From Cognatiluteimonas sedimenti (GTDB taxonomy: Bacteria; Pseudomonadota; Gammaproteobacteria; Xanthomonadales; Xanthomonadaceae): a stretch of DNA of 64,000 nt. The notes beneath the pieces are model-generated. The model was not told where the DNA came from. It saw nothing but the letters and a program-made list of their open reading frames with translations, and did not search any database. The stretch is from assembly GCF_022808325.1 (NCBI RefSeq), contig NZ_JALGCL010000001.1:353780-417779 (forward strand). Direction: 5' to 3'. Shown piece by piece: positions 1 through 8,116 of this stretch (positions within the stretch are counted from its first letter, which is position 1; every line of letters begins with the position of its first letter). Made by a program: the position numbers and the translations under genes.

Positions 1-18
1 CCGGGCCGCCGCCTCGCC

Positions 19-32
19 TTGATCCAGGTCAG
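19..32. promoter_or_regulatory. FNR/DNR-type box at left edge
   Basis: The 14-mer TTGATCCAGGTCAG matches the FNR/ANR/DNR consensus TTGAT-N4-ATCAA in the left half and 3 of 5 bases in the right half. It has the same sequence pattern as the box upstream of norZ. It lies beyond the norZ terminator, so it would serve a gene outside the window, probably another anaerobic or nitrogen-oxide gene. Seen in sequence; function inferred. Confidence 0.4.
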
Positions 33-50
33 CATCGCCGATGCGAACGG

Positions 51-94
51 GTCGCAAGAAAGAAACGGGGCGGATGGCTTGCGCCATCCGCCCC
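51..94 (-). terminator. Rho-independent terminator of norZ
   Basis: A perfect 11-bp stem (GGGGCGGATGG at 67-77 with CCATCCGCCCC at 84-94) closes a 6-nt loop. Read on the minus strand it is followed by GTTTCTTTCTT, a T-rich tail. It begins 23 nt after the norZ stop codon, the expected place for an intrinsic terminator. The stretch 1-50 holds no recognisable gene. Confidence 0.85.
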
Positions 95-116
95 GCGTCC
101 CTCCCCGTTAAGCCCG

Positions 117-2393
117 TCAGTCGGCTTCGGCCTGCAGCGCCTTGCCGCGCGACTGCAACGACCGCTTGCCCATCCACAGCGACGCCACGAACAGCGTCAC
201 CAGGAACGCACCGATCGCGAACAGCGTGTCCCCCGGTACCCGCATCCACACCAGCATGTGGATCAGCGGCTGGCCCATGAACTCCGCCGAACGCGCATAC
301 CAGTAGCCGTGTTCCAGCGCCGCCTGCAGTTGCAGCACGCCCATCGGCAGCAGGGTCAGCACCGCCATCAGCGTCAGGCCGATGTTGAGCGACCAGAACG
401 CGCCGCGCAGCGGGCCTTCCAGCCAGACCTTGTCCGGCCGCAGGCCGCGCAGGCAGAACAGCATCAGGCCGATGCCGAGCATGCCGTAGACGCCGAACAA
501 CGCGGTGTGCCCGTGCAGCGCGGTGAGGTTCAGGCCCTGCATGTAGTACAGCGCCAGCGGCGTGTTGATCAGGAATCCGAACAGGCCCGCACCGACCAGG
601 TTCCAGAAGCTGACCGCGAGGAAGAACATGATCGGCCAGCGGTAGCGTTCCATCCACGGCGTGGCGCGGCTGTGGCGCCAGGTCTCGTAGGCCTCCATGC
701 CGATCAGCGCCAGCGGCACGACCTCCAGCGCCGAGATGCTCGCGCCCAGGGCGATCACGGCGGTGGTGGTGCCGGCGAAATACAGGTGGTGGAAGGTACC
801 CAAGATGCCGCCGGCCATGAACACGATGGTGGCGAACAGCACGTTGATGGTCGCCGTCTTGCCGCGTACCAGCCCCAGCTTCACGAACAGGAAGCTGATC
901 ACCGCGACCGCGAAGACCTCGAAGAAGCCCTCGACCCACAGGTGCACCACCCACCAGCGCCAGTATTCGACGATCGACAGCGAGGTCTTCTCGCCCCACA
1001 TCAGGCCGGCCGCGTAGAGCAGCGCGATGGCGACCGTGGACAGGAACAGCAGGCCGACGATCGAGGACATCTCGTCCTTGCGCCGCAGCGCCGGCCACAG
1101 TGCGCGACCCATCAGCAGCAGCCACAACAGCAGCCCGATGAAGAGGAAGATCTGCCAGAAGCGACCGATGTCGGTGTATTCCCAGCCCTGGTGGCCGAAC
1201 CAGAAGTTGTACTGCAGGCCCATCTTCTGCATCACCGCGAACCATTGCCCGGCAAAGGCGCCGACCACGATCACGATCAGGCAGCCGAACAGGAAGTTGA
1301 CGCCCAGGCGCTGGAACTTCGGCTCATGCCCCGATACCGCCGGGCCGATGTAGAGGCCGGTGGCCAGCCATGCAGTCGCGATCCAGAGCACCGCCAGCTG
1401 CGTATGCCAGCTGCGCGTGAGCGAGTAGGGCAGGTATTCGGAGATCGCGAAACCGTAGGCCTGCTGGCCCTCCACCTGGTAGTGCGCGGTGGTCGCGCCG
1501 AGCAGGATCTGCACCAGGAACAACGCCAGCACCAGCCAGAAGTACTTGGCGGTGGCGCGCATGGACGGCGTGATCACGATCGACGCGAGCGGGTCGCGCA
1601 GCGGCGGCGGGACGTGTTCTTCGTTGCGGTGCCAGACCGCGTAGTGCCAGGCCAGCAGGCCGATGCCGGCGATCATGAAGAGGATGCTGAACATCGTCCA
1701 CATGAAGGTGCTTGAAGTCGGCGCATTGCCGACCAGGGGCTCGTACGGCCAGTTGTTGGTGTAGGTCTTGCTGTCGTTCGGCCGCTGCGTGGTCGCCGCC
1801 CAGGAGGTCCAGAAGAAGAAAGCCGTCAACGCGTGGCGGTGCCCGGCGTCGGGGATGGTGTCCTCGCGCATCGCGTAGCCTTCGCGCAGCTTCGCGGTCG
1901 CCGGGTCGTTGGAGAACAGGCTGTCGTAATGCGCGGCCACCTGCGAGATCGCCAGCGCCCGGCGATCGCTGACGACGATGTCCTTGCGCGCGTGGTCCCA
2001 GGTGTTGCCGCGCATCAGCGGCTTCAGCCTGGCCTGCAGGCCGGCCTGTTCCCCCGGGTCCAGCTGGGCGTAGGCCGCGCCGGTTTCGGCGCGCGCGCCG
2101 AGTTCGAGCATGGTTTCGGCTTCGCGGTGCAGCCAGTCGGCCGACCAGTCGGGCGCCACCAGCGCGCCATGGCCCCAGATGGACCCCAGTTGCTGTCCGC
2201 CGATGCTCTGCCAGACCTGGCGACCCTGCTCGATCTCGGCGCGCGTGTACACCACGTGGCCGCTTTGCGTGACGACCCGTTCGGGCATCGGCGGCGCCTG
2301 CTGGTGGATGTCCCACCCCATCCCCAGCAACACGCTGAAGCCGGCGATCATCAATGCGGCGAGTCCGAGCCAGAGCTTTCGCGTGGTGTCCAT
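117..2393 (-). CDS. norZ: Quinol-dependent nitric oxide reductase (qNOR)
   Basis: Predicted 758-residue single-subunit nitric oxide reductase that reduces 2 NO to N2O with electrons from quinol in the inner membrane. Residues about 8-30 form the first membrane helix, followed by a soluble domain of about 200 residues resembling the cytochrome c subunit NorC but with no CxxCH haem motif, which is the qNOR hallmark. The rest is a polytopic haem-copper-oxidase-like domain (about 12 further helices) with the expected histidines. I start at MDTTRK because AAGGGGA sits 7 nt upstream; the longer frame adds 16 non-homologous residues. An FNR-type box lies about 63 bp upstream and a strong terminator follows. 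No nor accessory genes are adjacent, so detoxification rather than full denitrification is as likely a role. Confidence 0.93.
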   Translation of the reverse strand: MDTTRKLWLGLAALMIAGFSVLLGMGWDIHQQAPPMPERVVTQSGHVVYTRAEIEQGRQVWQSIGGQQLGSIWGHGALVAPDWSADWLHREAETMLELGARAETGAAYAQLDPGEQAGLQARLKPLMRGNTWDHARKDIVVSDRRALAISQVAAHYDSLFSNDPATAKLREGYAMREDTIPDAGHRHALTAFFFWTSWAATTQRPNDSKTYTNNWPYEPLVGNAPTSSTFMWTMFSILFMIAGIGLLAWHYAVWHRNEEHVPPPLRDPLASIVITPSMRATAKYFWLVLALFLVQILLGATTAHYQVEGQQAYGFAISEYLPYSLTRSWHTQLAVLWIATAWLATGLYIGPAVSGHEPKFQRLGVNFLFGCLIVIVVGAFAGQWFAVMQKMGLQYNFWFGHQGWEYTDIGRFWQIFLFIGLLLWLLLMGRALWPALRRKDEMSSIVGLLFLSTVAIALLYAAGLMWGEKTSLSIVEYWRWWVVHLWVEGFFEVFAVAVISFLFVKLGLVRGKTATINVLFATIVFMAGGILGTFHHLYFAGTTTAVIALGASISALEVVPLALIGMEAYETWRHSRATPWMERYRWPIMFFLAVSFWNLVGAGLFGFLINTPLALYYMQGLNLTALHGHTALFGVYGMLGIGLMLFCLRGLRPDKVWLEGPLRGAFWSLNIGLTLMAVLTLLPMGVLQLQAALEHGYWYARSAEFMGQPLIHMLVWMRVPGDTLFAIGAFLVTLFVASLWMGKRSLQSRGKALQAEAD

Positions 2394-2449
2394 TCGGCAT
2401 TCCCCTTGGAGTTTGGTCGGCATGCTGCGCGATCGCGTCATCCGCGGCC

Positions 2450-2463
2450 CTGACCTGAATCAA
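2450..2463 (-). promoter_or_regulatory. FNR/DNR-type box upstream of norZ
   Basis: On the minus strand the site reads TTGATTCAGGTCAG (TTGAT-N4-GTCAG), an FNR/DNR-like palindrome centred about 63 bp before the norZ start codon. That spacing fits activation from about -41.5 with a roughly 20-nt leader. The neighbouring Fnr protein is the obvious candidate regulator. Sequence seen; regulation inferred. Confidence 0.6.
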
Positions 2464-2493
2464 GTCCCGTGCACCCCGTGCGTCGCGCGACGT

Positions 2494-3246
2494 TCAGCCC
2501 CTCAGGATCGCGCCGGCCAGGCCCTCGAGGCGCGCGCGTGCGGTGATCTCCAGTTCGCGTCGATCGACCCGGACCATGCCTTCGTCCTGGAAACGCTTGA
2601 GCACGCGGCTCACGGTTTCCGGCGCCAGCCGCAGGTAATTGGCGATGTCGGTGCGGGCCATGGTGAGCTGGAAACGGTCGGGCGAAAAGCCGCGCGCGGC
2701 CAGCCGCCGCGACAGCCCGATCAGGAACGCGGCCATGCGCTCGTCGGCCGACCAGTCGCCGGCCAGCAGCGAGGCATTGCCGATGTCGCGGCTGAGCAGG
2801 CGGAACAGGGTCTGCTGCAGCCCCGGCAGGCGCGCGGCCAGCACCGAGATCTTCGGAAACGAGAACCGGCAGAGCATCACCGTGTCCAGCGCCACCGCGT
2901 TGCACGGGTAGTGGTCGCCGTCGATGGCGTTGAGGCCGATCACTTCGCCCGGCAGGTGGAAGCCGAGCACGTGCTCGCGGCCGTCGCGGTCGACGGAGTA
3001 GGTCTTGACGGTACCGGCGCGGACCGCGGCGATCGCCTCGAACGGGTCGCCTTCGCGGAACACGTGCTCGCCGGCGTGCAGCGGGCCGACGTGCTCGACC
3101 AGCATGTGCAGGTCCTGCAGCGACGACTTGTCCATGCCCTGCGACAGGCAGACCTGGGAGAAGGCGCAGGTGGAACAGAAGGTCAGCGCGTCGCCGTCGT
3201 CGGCCAGGACGCTGCGGTCCAGCCGCGGGAAGGCGACGCCGCTCAT
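2494..3246 (-). CDS. fnr: Fnr/Anr-type oxygen-sensing transcriptional regulator
   Basis: Predicted 250-residue Crp/Fnr-family regulator. Cys24, Cys27 and Cys33 reproduce the FNR spacing C-x2-C-x5-C and Cys126 (in VMLCRF) is the fourth cluster ligand, so it should carry an O2-labile [4Fe-4S] cluster. Residues about 50-150 are the cyclic-nucleotide-like beta-roll, followed by a dimer helix. The C-terminal helix-turn-helix holds ETVSR, equivalent to the Glu-Ser-Arg of FNR that reads TTGAT half sites. I start at MSGVAF; the 37 residues upstream are low-complexity and overlap hemN. It lies 31 nt behind hemN on the same strand, probably one operon. It likely activates hemN and norZ, both of which have matching boxes. 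Confidence 0.92.
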   Translation of the reverse strand: MSGVAFPRLDRSVLADDGDALTFCSTCAFSQVCLSQGMDKSSLQDLHMLVEHVGPLHAGEHVFREGDPFEAIAAVRAGTVKTYSVDRDGREHVLGFHLPGEVIGLNAIDGDHYPCNAVALDTVMLCRFSFPKISVLAARLPGLQQTLFRLLSRDIGNASLLAGDWSADERMAAFLIGLSRRLAARGFSPDRFQLTMARTDIANYLRLAPETVSRVLKRFQDEGMVRVDRRELEITARARLEGLAGAILRG

Positions 3247-3277
3247 GCCCGGCTCCCCGGCTGGAGGAAACGACGGG

Positions 3278-4681
3278 TCAGATCGCCCGCGAGAACCGCG
3301 TTGCGGCCCGGTTGTCGTCCGCCGGCTGGTCGAGGTATCGGTCGAAGCACATGGCAATATTACGCAACAACAGCCGGCCTTGCGTAGTGGCGAGGATCCG
3401 GTCGGGCTCGACCCGGACCAGGCCGTCGTCCAGCAAGGGGTGCAGCCGCTCCAGCGAACCGGCGAAGTACTCCGCGAAATCGATGTCGTAACGCCGTTCC
3501 AGCGCGGCCACCTGGATCTCGCCCTGGCACATCAGTTGCTGGATCAGGTCGGCGCGCAGCACGTCGTCCTCCTCCAGGCGCATTCCGCGGCATACCGGCA
3601 GGCGGCCCTGGTCCAGCGCGATCTGCCAGGACGGCAGGTCGCGGGGGTTCTGGCTGAAGCTGTCGCCGATATGGCTGATGGCGCTCACGCCCAGGCCGAG
3701 CAGGTCGCTGTCGGCGTGGGTGGTGTAACCCATGAAGTTGCGGTGCAGGCTGCCGCGCTGCTGGGCCTGGGCGAGGTCGTCGTCCGGCAGCGCGAAGTGG
3801 TCCATGCCGATGTACACGTAGCCCGCGGCGGTGAGCTTCTCGATCGCCAGTTGCAGCAGCGACAGTTTGGTCGCGGCGTCGGGCAGGTCCTCGGCGTTGA
3901 TGTGTTTCTGCGCCTTGAACAATTCCGGCAGGTGCGCGTAGCTGTAGACCGCGAGGCGGTCGGGGCGCATTTCCAGCACGGTATCGAGGGTTTGCGAGAA
4001 GCCCGCGGCATTCTGCTTCGGCAGGCCGTAGATGAGGTCGATGTTGACCGAGCGGAAGCCGCCTTCGCGGCAGGCATCCACCACCGCGCGCGTCTCCTCC
4101 ACCGACTGGATGCGGTTGACCGCCTGCTGCACCTCGGGGTCGAAGTCCTGCACGCCGAAGCTGGCGCGGTTGAAGCCGATGGCACCGAGCGCGAGCACGT
4201 CGGCGGCATTGGTGAAGCGCGGGTCGAGCTCGATCGACAGGTCGCGGTGTGGCGAGTCGGAAAACCGGAAATGGCTGCGCAGCGTGTCGACAAGGTCGCG
4301 CAGCTGCGCGGGCGACAGGAAGTTCGGCGTGCCGCCGCCCAGGTGCAGCTGGATTACTTCGCGGTCGCGGTCGAACAGCTCGGCCGCGAGCGCGATCTCG
4401 CGGTACAGGCGCACCAGGTAGGTTTCGCCACGGGCGAGGTCGCGGGTGATGATGCGGTTGCAGCCGCAGTAGAAGCACGGGCTCATGCAGAAGGGCACGT
4501 GCACGTACAGCGACAGCCGGCGCGGGATCGGATCGCCGTTGCTGGCCGCGGCCGCAGCACGCAATGCTTCCTCGCCGAAGTCGGCGCGGAACTGCGGTGC
4601 CGTGGGGTAGGAGGTATAGCGCGGCCCCGGCCGGTCGTAGCGGCGCAGCAGCTCGGCATCGAAGCGGGGATTGGCGATCAT
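3278..4681 (-). CDS. hemN: Oxygen-independent coproporphyrinogen III oxidase
   Basis: Predicted 467-residue radical-SAM enzyme that oxidatively decarboxylates coproporphyrinogen III to protoporphyrinogen IX without O2, for haem synthesis at low oxygen. The cluster motif CMSPCFYCGC (C-x3-C-x2-C plus the fourth HemN cysteine) lies near residues 60-70, preceded by RPGPRYTSYPTA, typical of true HemN rather than HemW. Length fits the family (about 457). The GGGTPN SAM-binding segment follows. It is the first gene of hemN-fnr, and a perfect TTGAC-N4-GTCAA palindrome is centred 42 bp before its ATG. Confidence 0.96.
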   Translation of the reverse strand: MIANPRFDAELLRRYDRPGPRYTSYPTAPQFRADFGEEALRAAAAASNGDPIPRRLSLYVHVPFCMSPCFYCGCNRIITRDLARGETYLVRLYREIALAAELFDRDREVIQLHLGGGTPNFLSPAQLRDLVDTLRSHFRFSDSPHRDLSIELDPRFTNAADVLALGAIGFNRASFGVQDFDPEVQQAVNRIQSVEETRAVVDACREGGFRSVNIDLIYGLPKQNAAGFSQTLDTVLEMRPDRLAVYSYAHLPELFKAQKHINAEDLPDAATKLSLLQLAIEKLTAAGYVYIGMDHFALPDDDLAQAQQRGSLHRNFMGYTTHADSDLLGLGVSAISHIGDSFSQNPRDLPSWQIALDQGRLPVCRGMRLEEDDVLRADLIQQLMCQGEIQVAALERRYDIDFAEYFAGSLERLHPLLDDGLVRVEPDRILATTQGRLLLRNIAMCFDRYLDQPADDNRAATRFSRAI

Positions 4682-4716
4682 GGGCCGCAGTGTGCGGATC
4701 CGATTGCGTGGACGCC

Positions 4717-4730
4717 TTGACCCCGGTCAA
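4717..4730 (-). promoter_or_regulatory. FNR/DNR-type box upstream of hemN
   Basis: TTGACCCCGGTCAA is a perfect 14-bp palindrome of the FNR/DNR class (TTGAC-N4-GTCAA), centred about 42 bp upstream of the hemN start. With a class II site at -41.5 the transcript would start very close to the ATG. The rest of the 171-bp hemN-azoR gap shows no other clear signal. Confidence 0.7.
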
Positions 4731-4852
4731 CCACGCAGGTGGTCGCGCGCTGTGGCAAGGCACGGCTGCAGACCGCCGTCCGCCCTGGCCGGAATACTGC
4801 ACGGCGCGCCGGCGTCCGTGCCGGCGGCAGGCCACCGGGCCGCGTGGTGTCG

Positions 4853-5431
4853 TCAGGCGGCTTGGGCAAGCGGTGCGGAGATGGATGCATGCGCGGCGGC
4901 GAGGCCTTCGCTGCGATGCTGCGGCGAAACCGCCAGGCCCTCGGCGCGCACGAACTCGACATCGACGATGCCGAAAAAGCCGAACATGAAACGCAGGTAC
5001 GGTTCCTGGAAGTCCGACGCCGCGCCGGCGTGGAAGCCACCCCGGCTGCTGGCGACGATCACCCGCTTGCCGCCGGCCAGGCCCCTGGCGCCCTGCTCGG
5101 TGTAATGGAAGGTCTTGCCGGCGACCGCCAGGCGGTCGATCCAGGCCTTGAGCGTCGAGGGAATGCCGAAGTTGTACATCGGCGCACCCACCACCACGAT
5201 CCCGGCGTCGAGGAACTCCTGCAATGCCTGCGCCGCGGCCTCGGCTTCGGCCGGGTCGGCGGCGGCCAGCGACGCGCCGGACAGGTGCGGCAGCGGCGTC
5301 GCGTCGAGGTCGAGATAGGCCACTTCCAGGCCGGGCACCGCGTCCCGCCAGCGGCCCACGATCGCGGCGCTGAGTTCGCGGCTGGCCGAGTTCTGGCCCA
5401 GGATGCTTGAATCGACGTGCAGGAGTTTCAT
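4853..5431 (-). CDS. azoR: FMN-dependent NADH-azoreductase
   Basis: Predicted 192-residue flavodoxin-fold AzoR, a cytoplasmic FMN enzyme that reduces quinones and azo compounds with NADH and probably protects against electrophilic quinones. Visible signatures are the N-terminal phosphate loop ([14 protein letters not shown]), the [17 protein letters not shown] flavin-binding segment near residues 85-102 and SSRGGFH near 128-134. Length matches the family (about 200). It is transcribed divergently from a LysR regulator 122 bp away, the classic layout for regulator and target. Confidence 0.92.
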   Translation of the reverse strand: MKLLHVDSSILGQNSASRELSAAIVGRWRDAVPGLEVAYLDLDATPLPHLSGASLAAADPAEAEAAAQALQEFLDAGIVVVGAPMYNFGIPSTLKAWIDRLAVAGKTFHYTEQGARGLAGGKRVIVASSRGGFHAGAASDFQEPYLRFMFGFFGIVDVEFVRAEGLAVSPQHRSEGLAAAHASISAPLAQAA

Positions 5432-5553
5432 GGGATGCCCCGGATGCGGCGATGCGCCGCGACCCGGATCAAGGTTGGGTGTTGCCTGTTTGGGATAAAG
5501 AGCTTCAAATACCCCTCAGTGTTCCGAATATGGAACCGCCTCCGGGAACGCCC

Positions 5554-6516
5554 ATGCAGGACCTCAATGATCTGTATTACTTCGCGATGGTCGTGGATCA
5601 CGGCGGGTTTGCCGCCGCCGAGCGCGCGCTCGGCATCCCCAAGTCGCGCCTGAGCCGCCGCATCACCCAGCTCGAGGCCGATCTCGGCGTGCGCCTGCTG
5701 CAGCGCTCCACGCGCCGCTTCGCGGTGACCGACGTCGGCAACAGCGTCTACCGGCACGCCCAGACGATGCTGGCCGAGGCCCAGGCCGCGCGCGACGTGG
5801 TCGACCGGCTCAGCGCGCAGCCGCGCGGCGTGGTGCGGGTGAGCCTGCCGGTCAGCCTCGCGCAGCAGCAACTGCCGGCGCTGCTGCCCGAGTTCCTCGC
5901 CCGCTATCCGGAAGTGAGGCTGCAGCTGCACGTCAGCAATCGCCGCGTCGACCTGATCAACGAGGGCTTCGACGTCGCCCTGCGCGTGCGCTCGAAACTC
6001 GATGACGACGGCAGCCTGGTGATGCGCAGCTTCGGCCAGATCCAGGAATTGCTGGTGGCCAGCCCGAAATACCTGGACGGGATGGGCCGCCCGGGGGATC
6101 CGGACGATCTCGCTGCCCATGTCACCCTGAGCATGGGCGAGGACGAAGCACGACAGCGCTGGGAGCTGCATGGGCCCGATGGCGTCGTGCGGCGGGTGGA
6201 GCTCAAGCCGCGCGTGGCGGGCTTCGATTTCCCGATGCTGCGTTCGCTGGCGCAGCAGGGCGTCGGCATCACCCTGTTGCCGGAAACGCTGTGCGCCGAC
6301 CTGGTGCGCGAAGGCGCGCTGGAGGTCGTCCTGCCGCAATGGCGGCTGCCGCAGGGCATCTGCCATGCCGTGTTCGCGTCACGCCGCGGGCTGCTGCCGG
6401 CAGTGCGGGTGTTCATCGACTTCCTTGCCGAGAAGCTGCCACCGTTGCTGCAGGCCGCGCAGCTGGATTGCGTGGACTGCACGGGAAAGGGCGGTGTGCG
6501 GGTGAAGCGCAAGTAG
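5554..6516 (+). CDS. LysR-family transcriptional regulator
   Basis: Predicted 320-residue LysR-type regulator. Residues 1-60 form the winged helix-turn-helix (LNDLYYFAMVVDHGGFAAAE, then SRLSRRITQLE) and about 90-300 the periplasmic-binding-like effector domain. I start at MQDLND because that is where LysR homology begins; the frame is open for 49 more codons but these overlap the azoR promoter region. It probably controls the divergent azoR. DNA-binding residues resemble the AaeR/PtxR-like group that commonly pairs with quinone or aromatic-stress genes; effector unknown. Confidence 0.88.
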   Translation: MQDLNDLYYFAMVVDHGGFAAAERALGIPKSRLSRRITQLEADLGVRLLQRSTRRFAVTDVGNSVYRHAQTMLAEAQAARDVVDRLSAQPRGVVRVSLPVSLAQQQLPALLPEFLARYPEVRLQLHVSNRRVDLINEGFDVALRVRSKLDDDGSLVMRSFGQIQELLVASPKYLDGMGRPGDPDDLAAHVTLSMGEDEARQRWELHGPDGVVRRVELKPRVAGFDFPMLRSLAQQGVGITLLPETLCADLVREGALEVVLPQWRLPQGICHAVFASRRGLLPAVRVFIDFLAEKLPPLLQAAQLDCVDCTGKGGVRVKRK

Positions 6517-6769
6517 GGGCCATGCGTGGCCTGGATGCGGCGCTTGCGGAACTTGCCGAGCGGCTGGCGCGAGTGTCCGCGCTTGTGGTGGCAGCAGCTT
6601 CCAGCCCAGCGGGCTTTCCGCGAATGAATCCTTCGTCCCGAGCCGGGAGTTGCGGGGGATGAAGCGCACGCACCTGGGAAGCGTCGATCCCGATCCCGGC
6701 CACTGCGCGTTCTTTCGCCTCATTCGGTGATTTCTCGTCTATCTCGAGGATTGTCCTGCATGCCCGGGA
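6517..6769. other. Gene-free stretch between LysR gene and hisR promoter
   Basis: About 250 bp without a supported gene. A 46-codon frame at 6522-6662 has no usable ribosome-binding site or recognisable motif and I do not call it. No strong terminator is visible after the LysR gene; GGCC-ATGC-GTGGCC-like pairing just after its stop is weak. Confidence 0.5.
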
Positions 6770-6798
6770 TTGACGGTGTGTCCTGCGTGCTTTAATGT
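6770..6798 (+). promoter_or_regulatory. Sigma-70 promoter of the hisR-his operon
   Basis: TTGACG (-35, 6770-6775) and TAATGT (-10, 6793-6798) are separated by exactly 17 bp, a near-consensus sigma-70 promoter. The -10 lies inside the left arm of the palindromic operator, so a bound repressor would block RNA polymerase. Confidence 0.75.
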
Positions 6799-6819
6799 AT
6801 TAACGCGCTAATACATTAA
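6792..6819. promoter_or_regulatory. HisR operator (28-bp palindrome)
   Basis: Arms TTAATGTATTA (6792-6802) and TAATACATTAA (6809-6819) are exact reverse complements around ACGCGC. The AT-rich palindrome stands out in this GC-rich genome and covers the -10 of the promoter. Position and symmetry fit autoregulation by the TrpR-family protein encoded 50 bp downstream, which in Xanthomonadales is known as the histidine repressor HisR. Palindrome seen; binding inferred. Confidence 0.8.
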
Positions 6820-6869
6820 CAACCAGCCAGGCGGGCGAATCGATACCCGCAATGGCCCCGGAGGTAGTC

Positions 6870-7193
6870 ATGAAACATCGTCCCGAGCCGCTGCCGGCGC
6901 GCGATGCCGCCAGTGCGATCGGCGCGCTGACGGAAGCGCTCGCCAGGCTGAAGAGCGCAGGTGAAATCCGGGCCTTCCTGGATGACCTGTGCACGCCGGC
7001 GGAGCTCGAAGCCATGGCCGACCGCTGGCGGGTGGTGCCGCCACTGCTGCAGGGCATCCCGTATCGCGAAATCCACGAGCGCACCAAGGTCAGCGTCACC
7101 ACCGTCGGCCGGGTGGCGCGCTGCCTCGAGCGCGGGGCGGGCGGATACCGGCTTGCCGCGCGGCGGATGGGCTTCGTTCACACCTCTACCTGA
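6870..7193 (+). CDS. hisR: TrpR-family (YerC/YecD-type) repressor, HisR
   Basis: Predicted 107-residue all-helical repressor of the TrpR superfamily. The core [34 protein letters not shown] and the helix-turn-helix region [18 protein letters not shown] (residues about 66-83) follow the YerC pattern. I start at MKHRPEP, where GGAGG sits 5 nt upstream. It is the first gene of the his operon, 8 nt ahead of hisG, and a palindromic operator overlaps its promoter, so it probably senses histidine or a related metabolite and shuts the whole operon including itself. No histidine-rich leader peptide is present, so this repressor likely replaces attenuation. Confidence 0.88.
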   Translation: MKHRPEPLPARDAASAIGALTEALARLKSAGEIRAFLDDLCTPAELEAMADRWRVVPPLLQGIPYREIHERTKVSVTTVGRVARCLERGAGGYRLAARRMGFVHTST

Positions 7194-7201
7194 GTCCGTC
7201 G

Positions 7202-8116
7202 ATGACCCTTGCAAGCACTGCCCGCGGGCGCGATCGCCTGCGCATCGCCATCCAGAAGAACGGCCGCCTCGGCGAGCCGGCACGCGCGCTGCTCGCCTCC
7301 GCAGGCCTGGCCTGGTGCGAGAGCCGCGACAAGCTGTTTTGCCACGGCGAGTCGCTGCCCGTGGACCTCCTGCTGGTGCGCGATGACGACATTCCCGGCC
7401 TGATCGCCGACGGCGTCTGCGACCTGGGCATCGTCGGTCGCAACGTCCTGCTGGAGCAGGCCGGCGAGCGCGAGGAAGCCCGCAGGCCCGCCAGCTCGCG
7501 CGAGTGGCGCGCGCTGGGCTTCGGCGGCTGCCGGCTTTCGCTGGCGGTGCCGGAGGCCTGGGATTGGCAGGGTACGGCGCAGCTGGCCGGCAAGCGCATC
7601 GCCACGACCTATCCCAACCAGCTGCGCGCCTGGCTGCGCGCGCAGGACGTCCAGGCCGATGTCGTGGTGCTCAGCGGCTCGGTCGAAATCGCGCCGCGAC
7701 TGGGCCAGGCCGACCTGATCTGCGACCTGGTGTCCAGCGGCGCCACGCTCGCCGCGAACCAGCTCAAGCCGGTGGTCGACATCCTGTACAGCGAGGCGGT
7801 GCTGGCCGGACCGGTGCAGCCGATCGGCGACGCCCGCGCCGAGCTGGCCGACCTGCTGCTGCGACGCATCGACGGCGTGCTGCGCATCCGCGACAGCAAG
7901 TTGCTGCTGTTCCACACGGCACGCGATGCGCTGGAGCGGGTGATGCAGCTGCTGCCGGATGCCGAGCCGCCGACGATGTGCGTGGTCGATGGAAGCGAGA
8001 CGCTGGCGCTGCAGGCGCTGTGCCACGGTGCGATGACCTGGCAGCGGCTGGAAGACCTCAAGCGCGCGGGCGCGCGGGGCCTGATGGTGTTGCCGGTGGA
8101 GCGGATGCTGGCATGA
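7202..8116 (+). CDS. hisG: ATP phosphoribosyltransferase
   Basis: Predicted 304-residue HisG, the first and feedback-controlled step of histidine synthesis: ATP + PRPP to phosphoribosyl-ATP. [20 protein letters not shown] opens the protein and the PRPP-binding loop ([19 protein letters not shown]) lies near residues 175-195. Length indicates the long form with its own C-terminal histidine-binding domain, so no HisZ partner is needed. The ATG at 7202 lies 8 nt after the hisR stop; longer upstream frames overlap hisR. It overlaps hisD by 4 bp (ATGA). Confidence 0.96.
   Translation: MTLASTARGRDRLRIAIQKNGRLGEPARALLASAGLAWCESRDKLFCHGESLPVDLLLVRDDDIPGLIADGVCDLGIVGRNVLLEQAGEREEARRPASSREWRALGFGGCRLSLAVPEAWDWQGTAQLAGKRIATTYPNQLRAWLRAQDVQADVVVLSGSVEIAPRLGQADLICDLVSSGATLAANQLKPVVDILYSEAVLAGPVQPIGDARAELADLLLRRIDGVLRIRDSKLLLFHTARDALERVMQLLPDAEPPTMCVVDGSETLALQALCHGAMTWQRLEDLKRAGARGLMVLPVERMLA

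Noticed and set aside
258-1715. 485-codon plus-strand frame opposite norZ
   Set aside because: Shadow of norZ; no ribosome-binding site and Gln/Arg/His-rich low-complexity composition.
6522-6662. 46-codon frame after the LysR gene
   Set aside because: No ribosome-binding site, no hydrophobic or conserved pattern, and no neighbour logic.
6799-7201. Histidine operon leader peptide and attenuator
   Set aside because: No short frame with consecutive His codons and no terminator/antiterminator pair lies before hisR or hisG.
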